Of a stretch of DNA of 64,000 nucleotides, positions 1 through 12,815 are shown one piece after another. The position numbers and the translations under genes were made by a program. The notes under the pieces are model-generated. The model had not been told where the DNA came from. It saw only the letters and a program-made list of their open reading frames with translations, and made no database searches. The stretch spans positions 36,146,918 to 36,210,917 of the forward strand of contig CP136062.1 of the NCBI GenBank assembly GCA_032622095.1, read 5' to 3'. This DNA is from Siphonodentalium dalli (lineage: Eukaryota > Mollusca > Scaphopoda > Gadilida > Siphonodentaliidae). The first letter of the stretch is position 1. Every line of letters begins with the position of its first letter.

Positions 1-960
1 GTCGTTCACAACTCCTCGCTTATCGTTATCGGGATTCTAACAGGGTTCAATATCACTTTGCGGCTGATATTTCCCAATGCAGCTAACCAACTCGGTCACT
101 GATTCCGAACCGTTGGAGACCGATGTACTTCTGAAATTCTAACCAACGAAATTATAGGGGTAGCAAATAAACTGACATACATGTCGATTGGAACTCTGGC
201 TAATTCGTGTGTTGGATTCACATGTAATCGGAAATTCGAAATTGGACCTCCACTCTTACTCTCTAGTCACATCACTACCCCGACCGATGTCCCGTTATCC
301 AATCCTGCACAATCAGGATTTCCTTCAAAATAATTTATTTCGAATATAGTTCATGAACATATTCAGCTTACTGTCGCTTCGATATAGTCTCGTGCATATT
401 GCGGTTTTGTCATCGAAAAAACACTTGTGATGCATGGCGTTCATATGTAACTCCAGACATAAATTCATTTGCATTATAATTACCATGTTGTTTTCGTCGT
501 TCATAGAGAACTTGAGTGTATTTTGCACTAATACATGACTCAAAGTCATTATTTGTTGCATATATTCTGTTGAGTATAAAAGGAGATGGTCCCATAAATG
601 GCCAGATTTAGGGTACAGTCCCCCGCCATCGTATCAGCTAAAACCAAACGCTGCATATTAATCAAAAAATTCACCTTATATTAATGCATATTAATCAATA
701 AATTCATCTCATGATCCCCATCGTAAGCTCGGGTGAACTCGTTGGGTTCAAGGAATTAGTCATCGACAACCAGGTGGAGGACTCATCAAAGCATTGAAGA
801 GTGCGCTCACGTTCAGTTGGTGTGGTCGATGAAAATAGAGTCGTCTCTGTGGCACATCAACACTTGGTTTTACTACTAAAACTCAGTTTAAACATGTAGT
901 CTATATACTAGGTATAAACCCGAGATGCCGATTCTGACTATTGTGTTTAAATTTTGCAGT
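1..960. other. Gene-free AT-rich stretch before the first TSP1 exon
   Basis: No ORF here looks like a conserved protein. A 32-bp direct repeat (two copies, about 653-716, beginning GCATATTAATCAA) is the only structure seen. The stretch ends in a good splice acceptor (TTTTGCAG at 953-960), so at least its right part is probably intron of the TSP1/lectin gene whose 5' exons would lie upstream. Confidence 0.5.
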
Positions 961-1127
961 AAATGGTGGATGGTCGAACTGGGTGGTTAGCAAATGCAGT
1001 GTTGAGTGTGGTGATGGGGTGGCAATGCGGAAAAGAAACTGCACCAACCCACCACCGCAAAAAGGCGGCTCCGAATGTCATGGTCCAGGCGAGGAACTAA
1101 CTGAGTGTTCCCAAAACAATTGTCCCG
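961..1127 (+). CDS. Thrombospondin type-1 repeat exon (partial gene)
   Basis: Internal exon encoding one thrombospondin type-1 (TSP1) repeat. TSP1 modules are extracellular and bind matrix, glycans or other proteins. The translation has the spaced tryptophans (GGWSNW), then CSVECGDG, the arginine layer MRKRNC, the GG-S-ECHGPG turn and a closing pair of cysteines, six cysteines in all as in a complete module. The exon is bounded by TTTTGCAG and GGTAAGT and is phase 1 on both sides, the usual symmetric arrangement for shuffled TSP1 exons. It is followed by a second TSP1 exon and a CTLD exon, also phase 1, so all probably belong to one + strand gene encoding a secreted or membrane protein. The signal peptide and start codon are not visible and must lie upstream. 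Confidence 0.85.
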
Positions 1128-2013
1128 GTAAGTGGTATAAAATCAATGAGCGAACATGTCACCTATGTAATCAAGGGTCGCAGTGAAATATTTAATAACC
1201 ACGATTTATGACAATGTTTATCAATCATCCCCGGAACTTCTTTCAAGAGGAGACAGTTTTGTTATTTGATTTCCTGACAATCACAATGAAAGCTCTGCTT
1301 GCTCGATGCACACAGAGTCGGAACAGCAAGTCATATTCAGGGAAAACACAATGCATCTGACAGTGACTCAATCAAGTTGCTTGTGAACTTGTATTTACTA
1401 AACACCCCCAGTGTCCTCCGTTACTCATTTTAGTTATTATTGTTCTCTTTTACTTTGATAATTGATATATACAGTCATTGTTGATTATAACACGATGATG
1501 CATTCGCAATTTTGGCGAAGATTTCGCTGTTAATACACATGGAGCAACATGTGTTTTGATATAACTTCGCACTATAACCCCGTCATCCATAGAGGGTGTT
1601 CACGTTACCTACCAAAAACAAACATGGTCGATGTGTTGTTCTATAGGCTCACACCTTCACAAGAGGGAGATTTATTGCCAACAGACACTGGTTTTGTCAC
1701 ATTTAATAATGTCAGAAGTAATTCGATTCTCTCCATTACATGTTGCAAAACTGGAACGAAAAGACTAACTAAATTTAGTCACACTTTGCCATAACTTGTT
1801 AGAATCACCGTATCCCACGAGTTCACACATGAACTCACTGTATACATGTATAAAGCGTGACACTGTGTGTATCTGTCACATTCGATCGCAGATATATATC
1901 CGTATCGTTTTGATGAAGCGGACAAAATTATAAAATTTACAGGGAAGGGATATGTATCCTTCCTTATCAATATGTTTGAGGCTCATATGTTATGGTTCAT
2001 TTTTATAAATTAG
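1128..2013 (+). other. Intron between two TSP1 exons
   Basis: Begins GTAAGT and ends TAAATTAG. No repeat family or coding similarity was recognised inside. Short ORFs in both directions have no recognisable domain. Confidence 0.6.
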
Positions 2014-2196
2014 TTGACGGAGAATGGTCGCCTTGGAAGGACTCGCAATCGTGCATGCAGACAAACCTGTGTAACGGAGTGAAGGGGCGGACCAGGGGTT
2101 GTGTTAACCCCGAACCACGTAATGGCGGAAGATTATGCCCGGGAGCTGACTTCGAGCTTTCGCCATGCATTATTTCATCTCCACTAACACAGCAAG
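2014..2196 (+). CDS. Second thrombospondin type-1 repeat exon
   Basis: Second TSP1-type exon, phase 1 to phase 1, between acceptor TTAG and donor GGTTAGT. The translation shows GEWSPW, CNGVKGRTRGC, the NGGRLCPG turn and ELSPC. It is more diverged than the first module: five cysteines are visible, and the last Cys of the C-x4-C pair is replaced within SPCIISS, so one disulfide would be missing or the fold altered. The frame joins cleanly to the previous exon across the 886-bp intron and to the CTLD exon downstream. Role by family: extracellular protein-protein or glycan contact. The exon boundaries are inferred from the sequence; no transcript data were available. Confidence 0.75.
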
Positions 2197-3770
2197 GTTA
2201 GTATGGCGACATGGAGTGAGTCAGTTGGTTTCTGGTGACTCATGCGCGTGCTTCCTCTTTAGACATTTGTTTCATCATAATTATATTGGTTATGTGTGTG
2301 TATTTTATAGCGAGGATATTATGTCGAAAACTGGTATATATATATACAGTCTTTGTCTGTTTATGATAATTCGCTACCATATAAGCTTCATTTGACGGTG
2401 GACGCTGAACGTTCTGCATAAAACAGTGCAATCTACAACAGACTATGGAAATGTGGACACTGTGATCGTAAGAAATCTTGGATTAACCCCGTGATAAATA
2501 AGCTATATAATGAAATATTTAACTTGAGAAAAATATGTAACTTGAAAAATGTTCAGAATCATGATTATTGGACGGTCGCCATTCTGCTGGTTCACACTCG
2601 TAAGTTATCTTCAACAGTTTCTCCAGAATAGTTGTATTGAGTCTGCATTGTTGTTCAATTGACTATGCATGGATACGTCGACAGATATTACAAACTTCAT
2701 CTAGTTAAATTATACTACTAAGTTCCATCAGATTGAAGCCAAACGATGATCAAGCACCGCCGACCATACGTTTTCTCCATAAAACAGTACAGTCTATACT
2801 AAGGGAATATATTTACTTGGAAATTCACCATCCAGTTATTAATCCTGTAATAATTAGACTAGAATGAAAATAGCCCCAAATTTCGAAATATGTGTACGTT
2901 GAAGATTTCTACGGGGATGTATCAAGGTAGTGGGTTCTGCTTGAGGCAGCGTGATTTAAATGTTTCTAATTAAATGTTTACGTGTAACTTTAGCAGTGGA
3001 TATTGTTTGTGGATTGTCATATAGTGCAACAGTTCGCTAATGGGTTGCGGTTTGGTGTGATTTGGGTGTTCGTAGCCATTGGCAAGGGTAGCTAGCTAAT
3101 CTGTCATGACCAGAACTTAAATTAACAATTTCGTTCTGTTCGTTGAAGAACTGGATGTCTTAGTCTACATTATGATATACCCAGCATAGCCTAATCCTAC
3201 TTAGAGCACAATCCCATTGTTACAATCGTTCCCTGATTTTTGGTAAAGCACACCAATTCCCAAAGCTGGCGAAGGAATAGTTCAGTTATTATCCCATTGT
3301 TAGGCACACGCAACTCATAACAGACAAATCGCTCGGGAGCTTCAAAGTGGGACCAGTCCGTGTTGTTTCGGACATATATATTCACATTCAACATCGATCA
3401 GTTCATGTTAATCACGTTGTTGGGTGTGGCTAACCGGCTATTGTGTCCAATCGCGGCCAGCGCACGGATTGTGTGTCGTGGTCAAAAAACACGTTCTACG
3501 GCACATTTCCAGTTGATTGCATTATGTGTGATCATTTGTGCTCTAAGTCGGTCAGAGCACGCGAATAGTTCTTTACCAGAATAAATCTCGTCTTCGACTT
3601 GATTGATTCTGGTAAAGAACAATTCTTGTGCTCTAACCTTTACTTAATATTGGTATTTGTGCATCGTGCATGGCGATGAAAAGAGAGCTAATCATCCACA
3701 GTATTTCTAATAAACAATCCGCAATCTTACCCAGAAAACATCTACAAGCGCGTCATTCATCGTGTTACAG
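2197..3770 (+). other. Intron between TSP1 and lectin exons
   Basis: Begins GTTAGT and ends GTTACAG. No further TSP1 or lectin exon was recognised. An inverted pair near 3541-3635 (GTGCTCTAAG...GAATAGTTCTTTACCAGAAT and its near complement ATTCTGGTAAAGAACAATTC) could form a hairpin of about 95 bp. It is noted but not classified. Confidence 0.5.
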
Positions 3771-3941
3771 AGTGCTTCGGGTACAATCAAGTGTGGCTGG
3801 CTGCGTCCGGGACCTGCTTATTCGTCAGTACGGATGTACGTACACAGGCTGAGGCGATGTCGGCATGCAGAGCTATGTGCGGAGGCCTCATCCACATCAA
3901 AGACGCAGCAATGCTTCCGAAACTTCATGGACATCTAGTTG
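3771..3941 (+). CDS. C-type lectin domain, N-terminal exon
   Basis: Encodes the first half of a C-type lectin-like domain (CTLD): CFGYNQVWLAASGTC, then the alpha-helix segment TQAEAMSACRAMCGG and LIHIKDAAMLPKLHGHL, matching the A-x3-C-x3-GG-L-x2-I core of the family. The exon runs from acceptor GTTACAG to donor GGTGAGT, phase 1 at both ends. The single G at the end combines with CC of the exon at 13335 to give Ala, and the joined frame stays open to a stop, so these two exons together make one complete CTLD. The protein is expected to be secreted or on the cell surface. Animal CTLDs act in innate recognition, adhesion or matrix; the ligand cannot be told from this sequence. Confidence 0.85.
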
Positions 3942-4083
3942 GTGAGTATTACACGACTTGTGTTAATAAATACATCGATGGTGTGGTGGGGTGCGAGCAG
4001 ATGAAACATCGTGCGAATTGAACTTCCGTGAATACTCCAATATAATAAATATATAACTGTGGTGTATTCAGGAACGTGGTGAT

Positions 4084-4147
4084 ATATGTGTGTGAGGGTG
4101 TGTGTGTGTGTGTGTGTGTGAGGGTGAGGGTGTGTGTGTGTGTGTGG
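4084..4147 (+). repeat. (GT)n microsatellite
   Basis: Imperfect GT/GA-rich simple repeat (TGTGTGTG with GTGAGGGTGAGGG interruptions). The ORFs over it on both strands are artefacts of the repeat. Confidence 0.9.
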
Positions 4148-5024
4148 CGTACATTACTCGGTATTAATATAGGTTTCACGATGCGAACTCATTCCAAAAA
4201 ATTCAGTTATCATGTTTACACACTTGATTATATCTATATAAAAATATTATGCTTGAAGCAAATTTCTAACTACTCTTGTCAAGATGTGTTCTGGGTTTTA
4301 TATCTGATTGAAAAGTGTGAAGTTTAAACAGTATTTATTCAACGAATAATACAAAAATAGCCATTACATCAATAAGTAAGTTACATCATAGCTGGATTAG
4401 ACAACAATCGTGTAGGCTTATGTGAGTCGTTTCCGGGAATCATATTAAATTCATCCCACCCAGCGAGAGGGTGATGGTCTGCTCTATAAGCCTCTCTCGA
4501 TGTGGGACGGGTCAATGTACGTGGGGGTAGTGTCATTGTGTAAGTGTGTATAGAACATAAGATAGACATAATTATGTTGGCTATAAATAGCTTATCATGT
4601 GATTTGTTATTAATAGTCTAGTCGTAATTCTCAGAAAAGACATTTCTAGAAGCATTTTCGCGGAAAAATGTCAAACCAACTTTTTTACCATAATTCGAAG
4701 GTGCCGAACACGAATAGACTGCCTGTCGCCCGATTGGATGAACATAGGGTTCAATAAAAGACTTTTAAAATCTTCGTGTTTTCTTCGCTGGAGGGTTGTT
4801 GATACGGCGCACCGTACAACGTCATATGAAATCACGTAATTGGCTTTGAACTTTCTCAAACTTATATACTCCTCGCGGAACGTTCAAAGCCGCGTTGTAT
4901 CCTGATACTACATGTATCATCACAGTAATAATTCTGAAACATTAACATCATATTAATCAGGTACCTACGGTAAGACATTGCTGTTTTGTATATTTATCGA
5001 CTATTCTCGTAAGAATTCTCTTAT

Positions 5025-8000
5025 AGTCCGGGAGCCAATAGGGGTACCCTTGCACCCCCTGGGACATAACTTCACCCCACTCATTTTGTTCCTTGTTATG
5101 TTCTTCAACTTTTAAGCAATGTTAACAAGAAAAAAAAGTGGCCGTGTAGACTCCAGACAAGATGGCGTCCATCCTGGCCGCCGTTTTTTTCAGATCAGAC
5201 CCTAAGTCAGTTTTATTTTCAAATTATAGCGGGAAAATCTGGTAAAATGTATACAAATGAAAATATTTTCGTAAAGCTAAGACATAATGACACTTTTTTG
5301 GCGCAAAATTTAAACTCGCCCCCCCCCCCCGAGATGGCCGCCAAAATGGCTGCCGTAAGTTGAAAATATGACGTTTTTTCACAAATATCTTCTAGATCAG
5401 TTCATGTTGTTTGGAACTGGTTGAGTAATATGACTTTATTTTGTATATTAACTTATCATTGGAGCGGCGTGTATGAGTACGGTATACAGTGAGTTGCTGA
5501 ATTGTCATGTGTGAGGTGTATATGCAAGTATGGAAGGTATACGTGGTCGTGTGTGTGGGTATTGGTATATCTAGAATGGCTCACCATTGGTGAGGTGTGT
5601 ATGTATATCTGGATTGACCCTATGGTCATGGGGTATGGCGAATAGGTATACATGTAGTGGCTGTATGGTCCATAGTGAGATGAATATGTATACACTGAGT
5701 GAATGTATGATCGTGAATGTGGTGAATATGTATACATAGAGTGAGTATATGGTCATGTGCCAGGTGTAGGAGTATACCTGGTGATCATGCATGGTGAATC
5801 GTGGCTGTATCGTCATTTGTGGTATGTACGGGTATAACCAAGTATGGCTGTATGGTCAGGTGTACGTGTATAAAGTGGGTGACTATATTGTCATTTGTGT
5901 GGTGTTTATGTACATATGGAGTGACTGAGGTAATGGGTGGGTTGTACATGTGTACCTTGGGTGGCTATCGCTTTCCACAATAACTCAAGGATATGTTAAA
6001 CAATAGAGAGGTCATGTCAGAGAGTTCTCCATCTTGATGGTGTTTATGTACATGGGGGAAACGTTAAACGTGGAAAGCGATAGGCACCCATTATCACACA
6101 GTCATTCCATATATACATAAACACCACATAACAATATAGTGACCCAATGTATACACGTACACCTGGCCCATGACCACGGATTGCCATACATCCATGAGTC
6201 ACAATGGAGGCGCACCGGGTATACTCCTAAACATTACCCATAACCATATAGTCACTCCGTGGATACCCATGGCTTCATTCACCTCACCATTGGCCATACG
6301 GTAATCCCCTGTATACCTATTATCCACACACATGGTCAAATAGACATTCAAAATATACATCAACACCACAACAATGACCATAGAGTCACTCCAGGTATAC
6401 ATATGCACCTCACCAATTGCCATATAGCCACTCGCTTCATACACATACCCTCACCCATGTCACCTGGTATACTCCTTCACCTGTCCTATGGCCATATAGT
6501 CACCCGTGTGTACCTATTCAAAACATTCATACATGATCATGGTCAACCCTTGTATACATATTCACCTCACCATTGGCCATGTCACTCCCTGTATCCCTAT
6601 GTGTCACACCATAGCCGAATAGCGACACAAGATATACTAAAACACCCCAGCCATGTCAGAACAGTCACCCCATGTATGCATATGCACCTCATCCATGGCC
6701 ATATAGCCACTCGCTATATACACATACCCCTCGCCCATGACCATATAGCAACACGTGTGTATACCCGTATAACCTACACATGACCATACCGCAACGAGTC
6801 ACCAAGTAGGACCACCTGGTATACTCATACACCTGACACATGACCAATTAGTCACTCCCTGTATACATATTCATTACATTTATGATCATACAGTCACTCC
6901 TTGTATAACTACATGTACTCATCTCACCATTGACCATACATTCACTACATGTATACATATTCGACACACATAGTCATATAACCATTCGGTATATACATAT
7001 GCAACCTACCCTAGACCATAGAGTCACTCCAGGAATACATATAGACCTCACCAACGGCCATTCAGCCCTTCCAGATATACAAAATCCTGCACACACGACC
7101 ACTCATACCTTCCATACTTGCATATACCCCTCACACATGACAATTCAGCAACTCACTGTATAATCATACACGCCATCCATGACCATAGAGCTAAACCCTA
7201 TACACCACCAATGATAATAGTTCCACGAGATATAATTATGTAACACAAGGACACCCCTATACACTCACATGCTCGATAATGTCCACACAGCTTACTCCAG
7301 GTAGGCATATACACTTCAACCATGACCATGTAGTCATTCCATGTATACCTATACACATTAACCGTAACCATAAAATAACTCCCTATTTATCCACACATCC
7401 CATCCATGATCATACATACAACACATGTACATCCCACCCATGACCTTACAGTCACTCCATATATACATAATCAACACATAGATGACCATGTAGCTATATA
7501 CATACAACACATCAATGTCCATACAGCCACATCGGGCGCAGCCGTACTGGATAGACACAACCATACACCATAAGTCACTCCATGCATACCGATTCACATC
7601 ACACATGCCCATGACCTCTCCCTGAATATCTATACATCTTACCATGGACAACCCACACATAACCATATAGTCACTCATTGTATACCTATGCACATCATTC
7701 ATGACATACAATAACTCCCTGGATACCTATTCACCTCACCTATGATCATAGAGTAACTCCCTGACTACCATCTTGGCATCCACCCTGCATCCAGTTGATA
7801 TTTTTGTTATCATAATGGACCAGAATAACCACAGATCTCGGTTCCGTCACAAAGTTCTGCCCATTTCCTGTCCATAATATGGCCAGAATCACAAAAGAGG
7901 TTTTCGGGCAAAATTCCATACTTTAAAATGAATTTGTCATGCCCCATACGGAACTGGGACAACCAGAATAGAACATATAGTTGTCAGTTAATTAACTAAC

Positions 8001-8800
8001 ACGTATATTAACCAAGTGAGTCACAATTTATTACCTTTTCGGATAACACAGAGAATAATGTTCGGGATATATGTAAAAAAAACTTACAAATTTTGTTGCC
8101 ATTTTGGAAGCCATCTTGAGCAATTTGGTCTATGAATACCGTAGTGTGACACATTTAAGATAGACCAAAACAATAAACACATTTGAATCCCAAGACAGTT
8201 ACTCTTTACTTGAAAAATGGTCCATACTTGAACAGTTAATTTTTGCCGATATTTATGTCAAGTTTTTGAGAGAAAAGTCCAATATTTTTGGTGATGTCAG
8301 TGGTGACAATATTATAGTAACAATTAACCATGGTGCATCAGACATGTTAGTATTCAATGTATAGGATGCAAAATAGCCAATTGTATACATCAACCACAAC
8401 TTGTAAGCGATTGCAGGACACGCTGGGGCAATATTTACTATTTTCCATATTTTGGTGGCCATTTGGCAGCCGTTTTGAGCCAAAGTGAGAATTTTGGTTC
8501 CAATGAGTTGGAATATTCATAGGTAATGATATGCCTCACTTAGATTACAAAGTTCTGTTCATTTCTTTTTGAAATATGACTAGAATCCCAATTGTGATTT
8601 TCTGTGAAATTTTATGCTTCGTTCTAAAAAATCGAACTTTTGAGGGAAGGGGCTAAGACCCCAATAATTGCACATTTAATTGCTCCAATGATAAGTTAAT
8701 ATACAAAACACAAAATAAAGTCACATTACTCAACCAGTTCCAAACAGCATGAACTGATCTAGAAGATATTTATGAAAAAACGTCATATTTTCAACTTAAT
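5025..8800. mobile_element. Composite foldback element FB1 with minisatellite core
   Basis: The left flank (5025-5190, with paired GATGGCGTCC and GGCCGCC motifs) also occurs at 28385-28560. Segment 5330-5460 is repeated in inverted orientation at about 8690-8797 (the sequence with TTGGAACTGGTTGAGTAAT), giving inverted ends. Segment 7760-8690 is the reverse complement of 47100-48025, so this copy and FB3 are two differently deleted copies of one long-inverted-repeat element. The left arm here jumps at about 5461 straight into the minisatellite, lacking about 0.95 kb present in FB3. No transposase is seen, so it is non-autonomous. Calling it a transposon rather than a segmental repeat is inference. 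Confidence 0.6.
5461..7765. repeat. ~42-bp minisatellite that reverses orientation
   Basis: Diverged tandem array. From 5461 to about 5960 the unit reads roughly TGAATATGTATAC...GTGACTATATGGTCATG. From about 6085 to 7765 it reads as the reverse complement (CATGACCATATAGTCAC...GTATACATATTCACC). The switch point carries GGCTATCGCTTTCCAC (about 5963) facing GTGGAAAGCGATAGGC (about 6079). A second array of the same make-up lies at 48055-50335. The many ORFs rich in H, I, M, T and Y across it are repeat artefacts. Confidence 0.85.
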
Positions 8801-10970
8801 CATGATTCACAGAACTTTCAACCGGGTGTGATTTCATGAAGAGCGTTTATTTATTAAATAACATACTTGTCCATATATGTATAGCAGGTGATGATATATT
8901 TCTGACAGAAAGGTCACGAGGGGTGATTCGAATAACAAAGTATTCCCATGTTCGTGAGATTATATGTATAACGAGTGTGACACATGTCTCGATATTGACA
9001 TAGTGTATTTTCGCGGCAATAAAAACAGTATGTGACTTTAAGTTGATTTTATGGGTGAAATATGGGTCACAGGCAGCGACAGGCACCCTCGTTGGATTCA
9101 GCATACTTGAATTATGCTAGAAAACTTAGTTTCATGCTTTTCCCCAAAAATGCCTCTAGGGTTCTAGTATTCCACAAATGTAGCTTTTCCGACCAGACTA
9201 TAATAAGTTATCTGTTAAATAATCATAAGTCAGACATATGTAACGTCTTTTGTTAAGATACAATTATAATACGGCATAAGTCTGGGTTAAGATTAAGAAG
9301 AGAATGAGCTAAACGTGGTCATATATGGGCTGTTATGGGTTTTTTTAAGTGGGTTGTTGCTAGGGTTTTCAACGACTTCATTGCCTTGTAACGACGGACG
9401 GAGCGGCGTCCATAATCGTGCGAGTTGCTGCTATGGGTTCATGGTTCGCATTAATCTGATAATATTGGATCATGTACGGTGGACATTTACAAACTCAGTT
9501 GGTGAATCGCTTGGTCCGAGCGATGTATTTCTGTACTTCTCTGAAAAGTTTAACATTGGTTTTGGGTGTTAACTCATGGGATTTATGAAGAAGCGTTTTT
9601 GGTTGTAAAGTCGCAAGTACCATGTAATGACCTGAGAAGTGAATTCCTTTCGGATGTATATCTATCGTAGATCATATCATGTGGTAATGGTCATCCTCCT
9701 CTATTTGTCCACGTGACCAGTATGGGTGGTCGGCGATGAAAGTTGTGAATTTATGATAATTGAAATCACTGCAGCTGAGCCTGAGGCAGGTGTTATGCAT
9801 CTGTGTGTCACTTGTATTAGCTTCATACTAATGTTCCCCCTCTCTGCAGCACTGTTTATGGAGGGATGCGTAACTTGTTTCGTTCGGGTCGTGATTATTC
9901 CAGGGGTCTATTGTTGAGGAAAAGAAGGATTTCTTGAAGGCAACGGAGCCGAACTTAGGGGTTCTGAGGGATTTGGAAAGGTGTTTTACGTTAAGACCTA
10001 TCATGTGTGAGGCATTTTCAGCGTTTGATATAAACACAATGGACCTTTTGGGTGACCTAACTCAACATTTATTGACCAATTCACGTGTACATGTTCTTTG
10101 ATATCTGACCGTTTATCAAACATGTAACACATAATATCGGTATCCGATGCTAAACTCAACTTAAATTTACATTCCATTTTAACATTATCTTGGAATTTGA
10201 AATTGAGTCTGATCTTTTTCACTCGAAATAATGTCGTAGTGGACATTTTATCTTCACTCCCATTTCGGAATCATATGAGCTCTTGAATAATTATTTTAAA
10301 CTCTATGATATCAATGTGAAATAGAATAACAAAGAATGTCTGCAAACATATTCGCTTGGAGTGTTGATTACAATATGTCGCTAACTTTTACGACCACAAT
10401 TGATATCATGGGTGAAGTGTTCTCATCGTACTGGTACCTCAATCGTTCCAACTGATGAACATATCAAACCTAACTCGTGTAAATATCTGTCAACATTCTC
10501 AGTAAAAATAAAAGACCAAAAGTAGGAATATATTTCATTTTTCGTCTAAAAACAAAATTGTTCACGTTAAATACCGGTTGGACTATAAAATTACCAGGAC
10601 TAAATCAACATAATTCTGGTATGTTAGTTGCTACAGTTACTACAGTGTTGTGTCAATCGTGACCTGTGTAACTATTGATCATTTTTGGCAAAAGCTGGAG
10701 GTAGTAGTCAGACACACCCCCTGTCGCCACGAATCTGTCTACATCTGACCATCCGTGCTTATTCTCTAATTTGTAATTTCAACTTTATATATCTCGAAAT
10801 TGTAACACGGATCATATTTATGCAGATTTAATTTTCAATGTACTTTCAATATGAACTTCATCTTGCATGAATTAGAATTCATCTTGGAATTATAATTATT
10901 TCCTTGTTTACAAAATCGTTCAACTAGTAGTGGACAATTTATCATTTTGCAATTAAATTGAAAAGAGCAA

Positions 10971-11097
10971 ATGTAGTTAATTAGGATAATTACGTTAGGG
11001 CGGATCACTTCGAAGTGGCAGTCGAGCGTAGGAATGTAGTTAAATAGGATAATTACATTAGGGCGGATCACTTCGAGATGGCAGTCGAGCGTAGGAA
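10971..11097 (+). repeat. 63-bp direct repeat, two copies
   Basis: Two nearly identical tandem copies of ATGTAGTTAATTAGGATAAT followed by a TTAGGGCGGATCACTTCGA segment and GGCAGTCGAGCGTAGG. They lie just left of the TIR element that starts at 11140. Confidence 0.85.
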
Positions 11098-11139
11098 TTT
11101 TTTCACGACGACAGGCGATGTCACAATAAAGTGGCCAAT

Positions 11140-11859
11140 CGTCGCGTCAGAACTAAACTGTTCTATCTCCATATTTTCAATTTTGTGAGAAATCGAGTTT
11201 ACCCCCTCCAGTTCACATGTTCTCATTCTGTTTTGGAAGATAGTACACAGCGGTAATGATAGCTGTTGTAAAAATACTATTTTATCAGATTATATGACGA
11301 GTTTCGAGACAAAACATATGATATCTTGGGTGTAATCACGAAAAAACACTTTAGAGACAATTACACGATTTGCGTAAAATTTTCACTTTTTTTCCATGCA
11401 ATAGTGGTGTTCGAGTTTTTCAATCCTATAAACGTGCATCAATCCCAAATCACGCCATTTTCTGTGTTATTTTAATCAAATAATTATCATAGAAATTAGA
11501 TGTTCACACCTAGGAGTGAGAAAGCATTATTTCCAACTAGTCACTGGCACTCTATCAAGTTCGGGTTCCATTGCTTTCTATTAAAGCTTAGAGGTACGTT
11601 TTAGGACTGAAATTGATTTAATTACGTGGTACACAATATATCGATTCATTGGTCGACAGTTGAGATAGAACAATATAGCACTGTAAAAAAAGGGAGTTTT
11701 TGAGATGGAACACAGCCTCTCATTCAAATTTGGTATACACTATAGACACTATATATATCTGGTGATTTTCGGACAGGAAATCCCGCACAGAATCGAGAGA
11801 TGCCAATATCTCATTTCCCCGCCAAAATGGAGATAGAACAGTTTAGTTCTGACGCGACG
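11140..11859. mobile_element. 720-bp DNA-transposon-like element with 33-bp perfect TIRs
   Basis: The left end CGTCGCGTCAGAACTAAACT... and the right end, read as reverse complement, are identical for 33 bases. Each end is flanked by CAAT (11136-11139 and 11860-11863), a possible 4-bp target duplication. There is no ORF of note inside, so it is a non-autonomous MITE-type element. The superfamily is not identified. Confidence 0.75.
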
Positions 11860-12643
11860 CAATGTGTTACGATGTCCAACTAGTTCAGCTACCATACATC
11901 GATTTTTCTGCCACAGATCTAGAGTGTTAATGTTTGCTGATTCATAAAAGTATGATGTTTCGGCGTAGTCTCATATAACCCGTCCGTTTTATTTTTCATC
12001 AAACTCATAAACGGTGAATGAAATAATGTGTGCTTCTCATGTTACGTCGCCCAGTTAAAAGTTATATGAAACGCTCCGGTAGGGTAACCAAATAGAAATG
12101 GAGAATGATCTTGCTCAAAGTCGCTATTTTAAAGAATATTAATCCAATTTACAACACATCACAGTCATTCTTATAATTCTTAACTAAATGCAATAACTTT
12201 CGATGGCGAAATTATTTGCGTTAGTTTATCGCCGATAATTGCGCCCCGAATCGAGATGTAAATATTTACAATTGCGCGTAGTTCACACGATGTTTTCTAT
12301 GAAGTGGTATGGTCGATTTATTTGAGATTTCGACGATGCCAGTAGAATGCTGCATTCCTCCAGTTGGCATAGCGCCTGAATACAAACTTATCAGTTTGAC
12401 ACAGCCGAACAAGTCCATAATATATCTTTAACGTCGACTACTGGATTGTATGGTTGAAGAGAAACCGCCCGTGTGTTGAGAATGTTTTAGTATAGTTTGT
12501 TGTGTCTTTAAATGCGAAGTTTTATATATAGTCTCATCCAAATCCGCCCATTTTATTTATCATTAAACTCATAAACCGTGAATGAAACCTTGTGTGGTGC
12601 TCACAGGAACGTGGGTAGAGGATCTCGAAATTTCCAACTACAC

Positions 12644-12815
12644 CCTTGAACCAGACCAATCCATTGTCACCCCCTTGAACCAGACCAATCCATTGTCACC
12701 CATTGAACCAGACCAATCCATTGTTACCCCCTTGAACCAGACCAATCCATTGTCACCCCTTGAACCAGACCAATCCATTGTCACCCCTTGAACCAGACCA
12801 ATCCATTGTCACCCC
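12644..12815 (+). repeat. 28-29-bp minisatellite, six copies
   Basis: Tandem copies of CTTGAACCAGACCAATCCAT + TGTCACCC. They are followed by a short CACCCCCTAACACCCCCTGA-type run near 12865-12900. The 69-codon ORF across it is a by-product of the repeat. Confidence 0.95.

Noticed and set aside
6259-6783. 174-codon His/Thr/Ile-rich ORF
   Set aside because: Lies wholly in the GTATACATAT minisatellite. Its composition reflects the repeat unit.
9828-10246. Two minus-strand frames (SLRTPKFGSVAFKKSFFSS and FKLSLASDTDIMCYMFDKRS)
   Set aside because: They read somewhat like protein, perhaps retroelement debris, but no motif of RT, endonuclease or any named family is present.
12582-12791. 69-codon ORF with TLEPDQSIVTP repeats
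   Set aside because: Produced by the 28-29-bp minisatellite. The frame shifts between units give two alternating peptides.
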